From Sphingobacteriales bacterium 50-39 (GTDB lineage Bacteria; Bacteroidota; Bacteroidia; Chitinophagales; Chitinophagaceae): DNA of 64,000 nucleotides. The notes under the pieces are model-generated. The model did not search any database and was not told the DNA's origin. It was given only the letters and a program-made list of their open reading frames with translations. Each line of letters starts with the position of its first letter. The first letter of the stretch is position 1. The position numbers were made by a program, and so were the translations under genes. Of the stretch, positions 52,471-63,004 are shown piece by piece. The DNA is taken from the NCBI GenBank assembly GCA_001898505.1, contig MKTZ01000001.1, positions 1,054,001 through 1,118,000 of the forward strand, given 5' to 3'.

Positions 52471-55116
52471 ATGAGCACACGAACAATGACCAATGTTTTT
52501 TGGACACTGGCTGCTATGCTGTTGACCCTGCATGCAGCCGCACAGGACCTCTCCCAGATCAAGCTGACCCTCCGACTGAAGCACAATTCACTGAAGGAGG
52601 CTATGCAGATGATCGAGCAGACGACTCCTTTTAAATTCATAGCCCGCGCAGAGGACGTCGATGCAGTACAGGACCTTAACCTGGAGGCAACGGGGCAACC
52701 CCTGGATAAGGTACTTAGCCAGCTGCTGAAGGGAAGCAATATCCAGTTCAGACAGATGGGAACGAACATCATCCTGAAAAAGGAACCTCCGAAGAAGCCC
52801 GTCTCGTCCGTGATCATCCCAGCCACCTATCATCCGCAGCAGAAATATACTATCAGCGGCACCGTCCGGGTGCAAAAAACAGGGGAGACGATCATCGGTG
52901 CTACTATCAGGGTAAGCAGCGCGGGTGCTGATCTTTTTACCGGGACCGTCAGCAATGAATATGGGTTTTATTCCCTGACCCTGCCCGTGGGAGGCTATCA
53001 TCTGCAAGTCAGCTATCTGGGGATGGCGACTGTATCCCGTGACATAGGACTGGACAGCAATGTCGTTTGGAACATCCCTATGGAAGAGGCGGCAAAAGAC
53101 TTACAGGAAGTGACCGTCCGGGCTGCGGGACAAGGTCGGGGCAGAAGTCTGAGAAGCCCACAGATGGGTATGGAGCGTATGACCATGACAGAGATAAAAG
53201 ACATTCCCGTCATCTTCGGTGAGAAGGACGTGCTGAAGACAATACAGCTGCTGCCGGGTATCAAATCGGCAGGCGATGGCAACAGCGGATTTTATGTAAG
53301 GGGTGGGGCAGCCGACCAGAACCTGATCCTTTTGGACGAGGCCAATGTATATAATCCTTCCCACCTCCTGGGTTTTTTCTCCACCTTCAATTCGGACGCT
53401 ATTAAAAATATTGTCGTTTACAAAGGAGGAATGCCTGCTCAATATGGAGGACGGCTGTCTTCCGTGGTGGATGTCAAGATGAATGAAGGCAATAACAGGG
53501 ATTTTGGCGCCAGCGGCGGCATAGGGCTTATCTCCAGCAGGCTGAACGTGGAAGGGCCGATACAGAAGGACCGCTCATCCTTTCTTATTTCAGGCCGTAG
53601 GACCTATGTGGATATGTTCCTTAGGTTGTCCAACGATTCGAACGTCAATAAGAGCACACTTTATTTCTATGATCTCAATGGGAAAGTAAATTACACACTC
53701 AGCAGGAAAGACCGCCTGTACCTGTCCGGGTACTTAGGGCGGGATGTGCTGGGCCAGGACAACCTCTCCAATATCAACTGGGGTAATACCACGGCTACTG
53801 CGCGATGGAACCATATATTCAACAGCCGGCTGTTCTCCAACACGTCCCTGATATACAGTAATTATGATTTTAAGATCACCAACAAGGAGGCCGGAAATGA
53901 ATTCAATATCATTTCACAAATAAAGGACTGGAATCTCAAAGAAGATTTCCAGTGGTATGCCGGCAGTTTGCATACCGTGAACATAGGGGTCAATGCTATT
54001 CATCATACTATCCGGCCGGGTGAGATCACTGCCAGCAAGGATGCAGGCATCAATTCCATGACATTCCAGCGGCGATATTCCCTGGAGAACGCTGTATACC
54101 TCACCGACACCTGGAAGATGACCAATAAACTGACCCTTACTTATGGGCTACGCCTATCTGCATTTAGCATCCTGGGCAAGGGAGATTATTATAACATCGA
54201 TACAGCTGGCAGGATATTGGATACCCTGCATTATGGGCCAGGGCAGGTGGTCAAGACCTATTTCAATCTCGAGCCAAGACTGGCAGCGGCCTGGCAGCTC
54301 GATGAGGCAACTTCCATAAAGGCATCCTATGTGCGGAATACCCAAAACTTGCACCTTGTGTCCAACTCCATTACATCATCTCCAACCGACAGGTGGGTAG
54401 CGAACACCAATATCATTCGCCCGGAAATATCGGACCAGGTGTCGCTGGGGTATTATAAGGATCTCGCTAAAGGTCGCTGGGAGCTGACGGTAGAAACTTA
54501 CTACAAGACCATGCAGCATCAGATCGATTACAGGGACGGGGCCGATATCTATACCAATCAGCCTATTGAGACGCAGCTGCTGTTTGGGAAAGGGAGGGCT
54601 TATGGCATCGAATGGCAGCTGAAGAAAAGGGTGGGGCGGTTGACAGGCTGGCTAAGCTATACTCTGTCGAAAACAGAGCGTAAGATCGATGGCATCAACA
54701 ACAGTGAATGGTACAATGCCCGCCAGGACAGGACCCATGACATTGCTATTGTAGGAGTTTACCAGCTCAATAAGAAATGGACGCTATCAGCCGACTGGGT
54801 GTTTTATACAGGTGATGCCGTGACCTTCCCCAGCGGCAAGTATACGGTGGATGGGACTATCTATTTCCTTTATACCAAACGAAATGCCTACCGGATGCCA
54901 AGCTATCACCGGCTGGACCTGGGCGCCACCTGCCAGCTTAAACAACGCAGGCGGTTTTCCTCCGAGCTGAATTTCAGTCTGTACAATGCTTATGGCCGGC
55001 AGAATGCCTACCAGATATCCTTCCGGCAAAGCAAGACCGATCTTAATAAAACGGAGGCGGTGCGCACCAGCCTGTTCAGTTTTGTTCCCTCGATCTCCTA
55101 TAATTTTAAATTTTGA
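52471..55116 (+). CDS. STN-containing TonB-dependent receptor
   Basis: An 881-residue outer-membrane receptor and signal transducer. Signal peptide (TLAAMLLTLHAAAQ, to about residue 25); STN domain (about 34-102, LKEAMQMIEQTTPFKFIARA, LNLEATGQPLDKVLSQLL) that touches FecR; carboxypeptidase regulatory-like domain (about 125-215, YTISGTVRVQKTGETIIGA); plug (DIPVIFGEKDVLKTIQLLPG, SGFYVRGGAADQNLILLDE); and barrel ending YNFKF. From the regulatory-like domain onward it is a clear paralogue of the receptor at 36104, with long near-identical stretches in the plug. It shares a TGATG overlap with the DUF4249 gene that follows. Confidence 0.93.
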   Translation: MSTRTMTNVFWTLAAMLLTLHAAAQDLSQIKLTLRLKHNSLKEAMQMIEQTTPFKFIARAEDVDAVQDLNLEATGQPLDKVLSQLLKGSNIQFRQMGTNIILKKEPPKKPVSSVIIPATYHPQQKYTISGTVRVQKTGETIIGATIRVSSAGADLFTGTVSNEYGFYSLTLPVGGYHLQVSYLGMATVSRDIGLDSNVVWNIPMEEAAKDLQEVTVRAAGQGRGRSLRSPQMGMERMTMTEIKDIPVIFGEKDVLKTIQLLPGIKSAGDGNSGFYVRGGAADQNLILLDEANVYNPSHLLGFFSTFNSDAIKNIVVYKGGMPAQYGGRLSSVVDVKMNEGNNRDFGASGGIGLISSRLNVEGPIQKDRSSFLISGRRTYVDMFLRLSNDSNVNKSTLYFYDLNGKVNYTLSRKDRLYLSGYLGRDVLGQDNLSNINWGNTTATARWNHIFNSRLFSNTSLIYSNYDFKITNKEAGNEFNIISQIKDWNLKEDFQWYAGSLHTVNIGVNAIHHTIRPGEITASKDAGINSMTFQRRYSLENAVYLTDTWKMTNKLTLTYGLRLSAFSILGKGDYYNIDTAGRILDTLHYGPGQVVKTYFNLEPRLAAAWQLDEATSIKASYVRNTQNLHLVSNSITSSPTDRWVANTNIIRPEISDQVSLGYYKDLAKGRWELTVETYYKTMQHQIDYRDGADIYTNQPIETQLLFGKGRAYGIEWQLKKRVGRLTGWLSYTLSKTERKIDGINNSEWYNARQDRTHDIAIVGVYQLNKKWTLSADWVFYTGDAVTFPSGKYTVDGTIYFLYTKRNAYRMPSYHRLDLGATCQLKQRRRFSSELNFSLYNAYGRQNAYQISFRQSKTDLNKTEAVRTSLFSFVPSISYNFKF

Positions 55117-55913
55117 TGTGTATGCGTTCCATTTTTTTCTTTTCCCTTATCATCCTGTTACTGAATAGCTGCCAGAAGGTTATCAATATAGACTTGAATA
55201 GCACCGCTGCGGAATATGTCATTGTGGGAAAGATCACCGATCAGCCCGGGATGTGCCAGGTGTCCATTACCCGCAGCAAGGACTTCAGCGATGACAATCA
55301 ATTTCCCGGCATCAGCGGCGCCACGGTGACAATAGAAAACAACGGCGTGGTGACTTCATTACCGGAGACGGACACCGGCGTATACGGTACCGGCAGCCTG
55401 ACGGGGCAGCCAGGTCAAACTTATAAATTGACCGTACATCTCGGAGCAGCGACCTTTACCGCCTCTTCCACGATGCCGCAGCCTGTTGGTCCCGACAGTA
55501 TCTATGTCAGTCCCGGAAGACTCACCACTAAGAAATATGTTACTGTCATATATAGAGACCCGCCCGGTATTTCCAATTACTATCATTTTATCCAATATGT
55601 CAATGGAAAAAAAGAGCCTTCCATCTTTGTCAGCGACGACGAATTCACCGACGGGCAGACGGTAAAACCGCAATTGGTCTTCAACAACGACACCAATGAT
55701 CCCACCAGGGATATCAAAAGCGGTGACAGTGTCCGTATCGACATGATCTGCAACGACGCGGCTGTATACAAATACTGGTACAGCCTCAATGACGGCGCTA
55801 CAGGCACCGGCCAGAGCGCTTCGCCGGCCAACCCTGTGACCAATATTTCCGGTGGGGCACTGGGATATTTCAGCGCTCAGACCGTGCGGACTAAAGGCAT
55901 AAAGGTGAATTGA
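55116..55913 (+). CDS. DUF4249 lipoprotein
   Basis: A 265-residue lipoprotein with lipobox LLLNSC near residue 18 and the DUF4249 layout: INIDLNSTAAEYVIVGKITD, an Ig-like N-terminal half (MCQVSITRSKDFSDDNQFPG), then SNYYHFIQYVNG and SGGALGYFSAQTVR. It is the paralogue of the protein at 38428 and the probable surface partner of the receptor upstream. Start candidates are the ATG at 55116, which overlaps the receptor's stop codon, and the ATG at 55122. Both keep the signal peptide. Confidence 0.9.
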   Translation: MCMRSIFFFSLIILLLNSCQKVINIDLNSTAAEYVIVGKITDQPGMCQVSITRSKDFSDDNQFPGISGATVTIENNGVVTSLPETDTGVYGTGSLTGQPGQTYKLTVHLGAATFTASSTMPQPVGPDSIYVSPGRLTTKKYVTVIYRDPPGISNYYHFIQYVNGKKEPSIFVSDDEFTDGQTVKPQLVFNNDTNDPTRDIKSGDSVRIDMICNDAAVYKYWYSLNDGATGTGQSASPANPVTNISGGALGYFSAQTVRTKGIKVN

Positions 55914-56087
55914 TAGATTTTCCCATTTATATCTTGTTTTTCCCAGAAAGGGAAGAAAAAATGTTTTGTTAAAGCGTAAATTGTTGATAATGTGTATGTT
56001 GGATTAATGGCGTGTTTTTGGTATACATAAGATCCAGTAATCTAATATCCATAGAACACCTTAAAAAACCAATCCTCCTTCCCGGCT

Positions 56088-59000
56088 ATGAAAAGACCAT
56101 TATCCAAGGCCTTGAGGACCGCTATTGGGATAACTGTTCTTCTGCTCCTGGCATTTCAAGGGCAATCCCAGCAGATACTCGACCTTTTATCCACCTCACC
56201 CACCGTTGCTTTTTCCCTTCGTCAATTAAAGAGTACAGCCACCAGGGCTATCCAGGTGCGCCGCAGTAGCGACAATGCTGTCCTGGACATCGGCTTTACA
56301 GCCGGAGGTGACCTTAACCAGGCCGCCCTATTGGCATTTACAGGCATCAATGATGGCTATATCACGATCTGGTATGATCAGACGGGCAACGGGCATGATG
56401 CTTTGCAGGCGACTGTGGCCAAACAGCCTATGATCGTCAGTGCGGGGACTGTCATGACACAGAATGGAAGGCCCATATGCGATTTCAATGGTACTACCAG
56501 CACTATGGCTACTGCCAACTTTGCATTGACGACGCCGCTATCTGTATTTCTCGTGGACAGGCGTACCGGCACGGGTACGTCGAGTACCGGGTTTGTGACG
56601 ATGTTCGATGGAAGCAATAACAATACATATAAAATAGCCTATCCCAATACTTCGAACCCCACGAGCATGGGGCTTTCGCCGCAGGACTGGAATGCGGGGA
56701 CCTCGCTGCAGCCCGTGCCGCAGCTGAATTCAAATTCATTATTCATGTATTCGGCCCTGTGTGATGCCACTAGCGGTGTCCAGTATCTCAACGGGGGAGT
56801 ACAGTCGCATAATTTTCCGGGTTCAACCACCAACCTGAATGGTATCCGTTTGTTCAGGGGCACTCCGTTGCCTGCGGACAATGAGCTGCCGGCAGGGCAG
56901 CTGTCGGAGGTGATCGTATTTGGCAGCAAGTTGGGGAATACCGATCGGCAATTACTGGAATGCAACCAGAGCAGCTACTATACTATACAGATAGTGCCTG
57001 CGGGACTGGAGTTTTATGTCACCGGCGGCATTTCAGCCAATGCCTGTGCACAGGTGAAGGAAGATGTGGCCTGGCAGGAGGGTAGCCTGAACAATGTACA
57101 GGCTACGGGCAGCACGCTGAGCAAGTATGGCAATGGCGCCTGGGATGGAGGCGCTGCCAGCTGGAATACCATAGCTAACAACGGCTATCTGCAGTTCACG
57201 GCCAGTGAGACGAACAAGGCGCGTATGGTGGGTCTTAGCAATACCTATACGAGCACCAGCTATTCTACCATTCAATATGCATGGTACCTGACCAATAGCG
57301 GGGCCTTGCAGATATATGAGTCGGGCAATTACAGGGGGTCTTTTGGCGCCTATAATATTGGGGATGTCCTGAAGATATCCGTGGAAGCCGGTGTCGTAAA
57401 ATATTACAAAAACGGCGTGCTGCAATATATCAGCAGCGCGGCGCCGACCTTGCCGATGCTGGTGAATGTATCCGTTTATGACAAGAGCGGCACCGTGACG
57501 GGAGCCACCATAGTGAACTACAGCTCGGGCGTATTTACCGCTACGGCGTCGAATGCCGGATCCAGTCCCGGCTATCAGTGGTATTTGAACGGAAGCCCCG
57601 TGGGTACCAACAGCATTACCTATACGAATACATCCCTGAACGCAGGCGACATGGTGAATTGTGTGCTGACGCCGAACATCAGCGGCTGCAGCCCTGTGAC
57701 GATAGCTTCCAACAATGTGACGGCGGCAGTGACACCGTCGCCCAATATAGATTTTTATATACAGGGTACATCGACGGCTGCGGGCTGTAATTCCGTCATA
57801 GAGCAGGTGAACTGGAATACCAGCAGTCTGTCGAACGGGGTTTCGGCCTCTACGAATAATCTTTCCAAGTTCCAGTTCAATGGCTGGAATGGAGGCGCTG
57901 CATCGTACAATACCGTGAGCAACAACGGCTATTTACAATTTACGGCCAGCGAGACGAATAAGGCCCGGATGATAGGTCTTAGCACTGCCCATACCAGCAG
58001 CAGCTATGCCACCATTCAATATGCATGGTATCTCACCAACAGCGGTAACCTTCAGATATACGAATCAGGTAATGGCAGGGGTGGATTTGGGACCTATACC
58101 GCCGGTGACGTGTTAAAGATAATGGTGGAGTCGGGTGTGGTGAAATACTATAAGAATGGCGCGCTGCAGTATGTCAGCCAGATAGTGCCGACCCTGCCCA
58201 TGTTGGTGGATGTGAGCATCAGTGACGCGGGTGGCACGCTCAGCAATGTGCTGGTGTCGAACTATAATGCGGGTGTATTTACCGCGAATGCCACAAATGC
58301 GGGTTCGAATCCCACTTATAACTGGATGGTCAACGGCGTGTCCGTACAAAACGGTCCCGGCGCCACTTACACCAATACAGGACTCTCCAATAATGATATC
58401 ATCACCTGTCAGATGATACCGAACTTGTCCGGATGTATTGCGGTGCCTGTGGCTTCAAATAGGCTGAAGGATACGGTTATTGCTCCTGCTAACCTGGATT
58501 TCTCCATCGTAGGGACGGCGGCGACCACCAACTGTAACTCCGTCGTAGAACAGGTGAAATGGAAGCTATCCGACCTGTCCACCAACCTGCTCATTGCAGG
58601 TGGCAACGGGCTGTCCAAATTCCAGGGTGGCGGATGGAATACCGGCGCCTCTTCCTGGAATACGGTAAGCGATAATGGTTATTTCCAATTCACTGCTACC
58701 GAGACGAGCAAATCCCGGATGGCAGGTCTTAGCACTACGTATACAGGTTCCGGCTATACGAACGTACAGTATGCATTCTACCTTGTGGCCGGTGGCTCGT
58801 TACAGATCTATGAATCGGGCAACGGCCGGGGCAGTTTTGGTACCTATAACACCGGGGATGTGTTGAAGATCTCTGTGGAGAACAACCAGGTGAGATATTA
58901 CAAGAACGGAACTTTATTGTATATCAGCAGTGTGGCGCCGACGCTGCCCATGCTGGTAGATGCAGCCCTGAACGACGTAGGATCGACCATCGGCAATGCG

Positions 59001-62000
59001 TTGGTGTCCAACTATAATGCGGGTGTTTTTACGGCTAATGTCGTGAATGCGGGGACCAATCCAATCTTTAACTGGATGGTCAATGGGGTGTCCGTACAAA
59101 ATAGCACTAGCCCCACCTATACCAATACATCCCTGAACAATGACGATGTGGTCACTTGTGTGCTCACGCCTGGTCTGTCGGGTTGTAATGCGACTACTAC
59201 TTATATGTCCAATTCGATAATCGACAGTGTGGCGGCGCCCGTGAACCTGGACTTCTCCATTGTGGGAACTGCTTCTGCAAGCACCTGTAAATCCGTCATC
59301 GAGCAGGTGAAGTGGAAATTGTCGGATCTGAACAATAACCTGGTCGTCACCGGCACCAATAACCTATCGAGGTTCCAGAACAACGGATGGAATGCGGGGG
59401 CTGATAGCTGGAATACGGTGAGCAACAATGGGTATTTCCAATTTACGGCTACCGAGACCTCTACCGACCGGATGGTGGGTCTGAGCACAACCTTCACGGG
59501 TAACAGCTATGCGAATATCCAGTATGCCATCCGCCTGAACAACGGAGGTGCGCTGGAAATTTGGGAATCCGGGAACTACAGAGGGGCATTCGGTACTTAT
59601 ACTACGGGTGATATCCTGAAGATCACCGTAGAGTCCAATGTGGTGAAATATTATAAGAACGGCACCCTCTTGTATGTGAGTGCCGTTACACCTGTGCTGC
59701 CCATGGTGGTGGATGCCAGCATCAATTCCTCTGGCGGGTCCATCGGGAATGCCATTGTGTCGAATTACAATACGGGAACTTTTACCGCCAATGTTGCGAA
59801 TGCGGGTACGAGCCCGACTTTCAACTGGAAGGTCAATGGGGTCTCTGTTCAGAACAGCACCAGCCCTACTTATACCAATACATCCCTGAACAATAATGAT
59901 GTGGTGACCTGTGTGCTTGCGCCTAATCTGCCGGGATGTAATATGGGTACTACCTACACTTCCAATACGATCATCAATACGACCGTACCTCCTCTAAATG
60001 TGGATTTCTCCATTGCAGGCACGGCGGCTACGTCCAATTGTGCTACGGTGACCGAGCAGGTGAAATGGAAGCTGAGCACTGTAACGCCCAATATGACCGT
60101 TGTGACGGTGAACAGCCTGTCGAAATTCCAGTCAAATGGTAACTGGGATGGCGGGGCAGCCAGCTGGAATACGGTGAGCAACAATGGCTATTTCGTATTC
60201 ACGGCCAGCGAGAATTCCACGAGCCGGATGGCGGGTCTCAGCACCACTTATACCAGCGCCAGCTACACCACTATCCAATATGCGTTCTATCTTGTGGCCG
60301 GCGGCGCTCTGCAGATATATGAGTCGGGCTCCAATAAGGGTACTTTCGGAACCTATACTTCAGGAGACAGCCTGAAGATCTCGGTGGAGAGCAATGTGGT
60401 AAAATACTATAAGAATGGAACGCTGTTGTATATCAGCGGTGTTGTGCCGACGCTGCCGCTGCTGGTGGATGCATCTATCAGGGATGCGGGCGGCACGATC
60501 AGCAATGCTGCGGTAGTCAACTATAGCACGGGCATCTTTACCGCCAATACCGTGAATGCCGGTGTAAATCCGGTGTTCAACTGGATGGTCAACGGAGTGT
60601 CTGTGCAGAACGGTACCAGCGCTACCTATACGAATACGAGCCTTAGCAATAATGATGTGGTGACCTGTGTGATGACGCCTGATCTGCCCGGCTGCAGCGT
60701 CACTACCTATAACTCCAATACCATTACGAATACGAGCACGACACCTTTTGGTCTGGACTTCTCTATACAGGGTGTCGTGGATCCTTCGGCCTGTACGGCT
60801 ATACTGGAGCAGGTGAAGTGGAAGCTGACGAACCTGTCAAGCAACATGAATATCGTATCGGTGAATGGTCTGTCGAAGTTCCAGTCGAACAACTGGGACG
60901 GCGGGGCGGCCAGCTGGAATACGGTGAGCAATAACGGATATTTCCAGTTTACGGCTACCGAGACCTCTACCAACCGGATGGCGGGTCTGAGCAATACCTA
61001 TACCAGCAGCAGCTATACGACCATTCAATATGCCTTCTATCTCGTGAGCGGCGGTAGTCTGCATATATATGAGTCCGGTAACGACAAGGGCGCCTTCGGT
61101 GGCTATACCACCGGTGATGTCCTGAAGATATCCGTGGAGAACAATGTCGTCAAATATTATAGGAATGGAACGCTGCTACGTGCCAGCCCAACGGCACCGA
61201 CGCTGCCTCTGTTGGTGGATGTCAGCATCCAGAGTGTGAATGGCACCATTGGCAGCGCATATGTCTCGAACCTCAACAGCGGAAGCTTTACGGCCAATGC
61301 AGTGAATGCGGGTACTTTTCCGACCTATCAATGGAGGGTCAATGGCGCTATCGTGCAGTCGGGGTTGAGCGCCAGCTATACCAATGGAGCGTTGTCCGCA
61401 GGGGATGTAGTGACCTGTACACTGGCGCCCAATTTACCAGGTTGTGTGGCGACCACCTATAATTCCAATACCATTACTTATATCAAGTCGGGGAGTAGTA
61501 CTACATGGACCGGTGTCACCAGCACCAACTGGTTTACTCCATCCAACTGGAGCAGCGGTACGCCTGACAGGTTTACTTCCGCGGTGATACCATCGGGTAC
61601 GCCCAATAGTCCGACCATGGGTTCGGATGCTAGTGTCTATGATATTACGATCGGCAGCGGTGCAACCTTTACCATGTCCGGCACGCCCGTACTGTATGTC
61701 TACCGGAACTGGACCAATAACGGGACCTTTGTATCCGGATCGGGTACGGTGGATTTTGTCAGCTGTTCGTCGCCGGCGGTCATCAGCAGTTCAAGTGCGG
61801 AGACCTTCTATAATCTGATGATCAATACTCCTTATGGGGTGACCATGGCGTCGGGCAACCAGCAGGTGTCTAAACTTATGACGTTTGTCACCGGTGTGGT
61901 AACACAGAATGCCATGCTGACCTTCCTGAATGGGTCGGCTGTATCCGGCGCCACCGACAACAGCCATGTCGAGGGGGTCGTTACGAAGAATGGTACAGGC

Positions 62001-62957
62001 GCCTTTACTTTCCCGGTAGGTGATGCTACTCAGTATCGACCAATAGCCATCTCTTCGCCCTCCAGCCCAACAGACGTATTCACGGCACAGTATATCCGCG
62101 CAAATCCGGGTACGTCGTATCCCCAGAGTTCCAGGGATCCTTCGCTGGCTACCATATCGTCCTTCGAATACTGGATGCTGAACAGGATCACCGGGGGGTC
62201 GAATATTTCGGTGAATCTATCCTGGAATACCAATAGCGGTACGATCGTGAATATGGGAGGCATGCATGTCGCCGGCTGGAGCACACCGCAGTCGATGTGG
62301 AAGGACCTGGGTAATAGCGCCACGACGGGTAATGCCAGCGGTGGCACGGTCACTTCTTCTGCACCTGTTACGAAGTTTGGCCCCTTTACGCTGGCCTCGC
62401 TGACCACGATGAATGTGCTGCCCATACAGCTGCTGTCCTTTACAGCAAGCGAGGTGAATGCTTCGCTGGTGGATCTTCGCTGGTCTACGGGCAGTGAACA
62501 GAACAGCAATTACTTTATCGTAGAGCGTTCGGCTGACGGGCTGCAATACGACCCGATACAAACCGTACCGGCAGCGGGCAACAGTCACCAGGTATTGAAT
62601 TATGTTGCCAGGGATGGTCATCCGCTGAAGGGTATGTCCTATTACCGGCTGAAGATGGTAGACCTCGATGGTTCGGCCATCTATTCGGAGGTACGGGTTG
62701 TGAACATTGGCGGCAATACGGAACTGGCGATGTATCCGAACCCGGCGATAGACAGGACATTTATCGAGCTGAATGATAATAAGGCATTGAAGGTAACGGT
62801 CATCGATAATGCAGGCAGGCAGTTACTGTCCATCATACGGCCTACGGAGGCTGTTCTTCCGGTGGATGTCTCCGGGCTGGCGGCAGGGTTGTATTTTGTC
62901 ATCATCGATCTGGAGGATAAGACCAGGATAACGAAGAAATTACTTATACGCAGGTAA
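56088..62957 (+). CDS. Giant T9SS type A cargo with six tandem repeats
   Basis: A 2289-residue exported protein. After the signal peptide (AIGITVLLLLAFQGQSQQ) residues of about 30-300 resemble the catalytic domain of fungal-type alpha-L-arabinofuranosidase B (FSLRQLKSTATRAIQVRRSS, YITIWYDQTGNGHDA); whether it is active is unknown. Six repeats of about 250 residues follow, starting near 57003, 57739, 58488, 59240, 59994 and 60747. Each has a lectin-like sandwich (SWNTVSNNGY, IYESGN, TGDVLKISVE, YYKNGTLLYIS) and an Ig-like part (FNWMVNGVSVQN) ending in TCVLTPNLPGC. A beta-helix-like region, a fibronectin-like stretch and a type A T9SS sorting domain (MYPNPAIDR...GLYFVIID...KKLLIRR) complete it. 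Probably a polysaccharide-binding or adhesive surface protein. Confidence 0.85.
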   Translation: MKRPLSKALRTAIGITVLLLLAFQGQSQQILDLLSTSPTVAFSLRQLKSTATRAIQVRRSSDNAVLDIGFTAGGDLNQAALLAFTGINDGYITIWYDQTGNGHDALQATVAKQPMIVSAGTVMTQNGRPICDFNGTTSTMATANFALTTPLSVFLVDRRTGTGTSSTGFVTMFDGSNNNTYKIAYPNTSNPTSMGLSPQDWNAGTSLQPVPQLNSNSLFMYSALCDATSGVQYLNGGVQSHNFPGSTTNLNGIRLFRGTPLPADNELPAGQLSEVIVFGSKLGNTDRQLLECNQSSYYTIQIVPAGLEFYVTGGISANACAQVKEDVAWQEGSLNNVQATGSTLSKYGNGAWDGGAASWNTIANNGYLQFTASETNKARMVGLSNTYTSTSYSTIQYAWYLTNSGALQIYESGNYRGSFGAYNIGDVLKISVEAGVVKYYKNGVLQYISSAAPTLPMLVNVSVYDKSGTVTGATIVNYSSGVFTATASNAGSSPGYQWYLNGSPVGTNSITYTNTSLNAGDMVNCVLTPNISGCSPVTIASNNVTAAVTPSPNIDFYIQGTSTAAGCNSVIEQVNWNTSSLSNGVSASTNNLSKFQFNGWNGGAASYNTVSNNGYLQFTASETNKARMIGLSTAHTSSSYATIQYAWYLTNSGNLQIYESGNGRGGFGTYTAGDVLKIMVESGVVKYYKNGALQYVSQIVPTLPMLVDVSISDAGGTLSNVLVSNYNAGVFTANATNAGSNPTYNWMVNGVSVQNGPGATYTNTGLSNNDIITCQMIPNLSGCIAVPVASNRLKDTVIAPANLDFSIVGTAATTNCNSVVEQVKWKLSDLSTNLLIAGGNGLSKFQGGGWNTGASSWNTVSDNGYFQFTATETSKSRMAGLSTTYTGSGYTNVQYAFYLVAGGSLQIYESGNGRGSFGTYNTGDVLKISVENNQVRYYKNGTLLYISSVAPTLPMLVDAALNDVGSTIGNALVSNYNAGVFTANVVNAGTNPIFNWMVNGVSVQNSTSPTYTNTSLNNDDVVTCVLTPGLSGCNATTTYMSNSIIDSVAAPVNLDFSIVGTASASTCKSVIEQVKWKLSDLNNNLVVTGTNNLSRFQNNGWNAGADSWNTVSNNGYFQFTATETSTDRMVGLSTTFTGNSYANIQYAIRLNNGGALEIWESGNYRGAFGTYTTGDILKITVESNVVKYYKNGTLLYVSAVTPVLPMVVDASINSSGGSIGNAIVSNYNTGTFTANVANAGTSPTFNWKVNGVSVQNSTSPTYTNTSLNNNDVVTCVLAPNLPGCNMGTTYTSNTIINTTVPPLNVDFSIAGTAATSNCATVTEQVKWKLSTVTPNMTVVTVNSLSKFQSNGNWDGGAASWNTVSNNGYFVFTASENSTSRMAGLSTTYTSASYTTIQYAFYLVAGGALQIYESGSNKGTFGTYTSGDSLKISVESNVVKYYKNGTLLYISGVVPTLPLLVDASIRDAGGTISNAAVVNYSTGIFTANTVNAGVNPVFNWMVNGVSVQNGTSATYTNTSLSNNDVVTCVMTPDLPGCSVTTYNSNTITNTSTTPFGLDFSIQGVVDPSACTAILEQVKWKLTNLSSNMNIVSVNGLSKFQSNNWDGGAASWNTVSNNGYFQFTATETSTNRMAGLSNTYTSSSYTTIQYAFYLVSGGSLHIYESGNDKGAFGGYTTGDVLKISVENNVVKYYRNGTLLRASPTAPTLPLLVDVSIQSVNGTIGSAYVSNLNSGSFTANAVNAGTFPTYQWRVNGAIVQSGLSASYTNGALSAGDVVTCTLAPNLPGCVATTYNSNTITYIKSGSSTTWTGVTSTNWFTPSNWSSGTPDRFTSAVIPSGTPNSPTMGSDASVYDITIGSGATFTMSGTPVLYVYRNWTNNGTFVSGSGTVDFVSCSSPAVISSSSAETFYNLMINTPYGVTMASGNQQVSKLMTFVTGVVTQNAMLTFLNGSAVSGATDNSHVEGVVTKNGTGAFTFPVGDATQYRPIAISSPSSPTDVFTAQYIRANPGTSYPQSSRDPSLATISSFEYWMLNRITGGSNISVNLSWNTNSGTIVNMGGMHVAGWSTPQSMWKDLGNSATTGNASGGTVTSSAPVTKFGPFTLASLTTMNVLPIQLLSFTASEVNASLVDLRWSTGSEQNSNYFIVERSADGLQYDPIQTVPAAGNSHQVLNYVARDGHPLKGMSYYRLKMVDLDGSAIYSEVRVVNIGGNTELAMYPNPAIDRTFIELNDNKALKVTVIDNAGRQLLSIIRPTEAVLPVDVSGLAAGLYFVIIDLEDKTRITKKLLIRR
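57003..61490 (+). repeat. Six tandem repeats of about 750 bp
   Basis: Repeat units begin near 57003, 57739, 58488, 59240, 59994 and 60747, at spacings of 736-754 bp. Units 3 to 6 are more alike (each opens LDFSI or VDFSI and EQVKWKL) than units 1 and 2, which suggests recent expansion of the C-terminal ones. Confidence 0.85.
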
Positions 62958-63004
62958 ACACCGATGGGGGAGGCTGAACATGGGTGACATTACGGTTATA
63001 AAAA

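Noticed and set aside
55936-55965. Hairpin TTCCC/GGGAA after the second DUF4249 gene as a terminator
   Set aside because: The stem is only about five base pairs and is A/T-flanked on both sides; not strong enough to list.
57003-61490. CRISPR-like or satellite origin for the six long repeats
   Set aside because: The units are protein-coding, about 750 bp long and diverged at the codon level; they are ordinary domain repeats.
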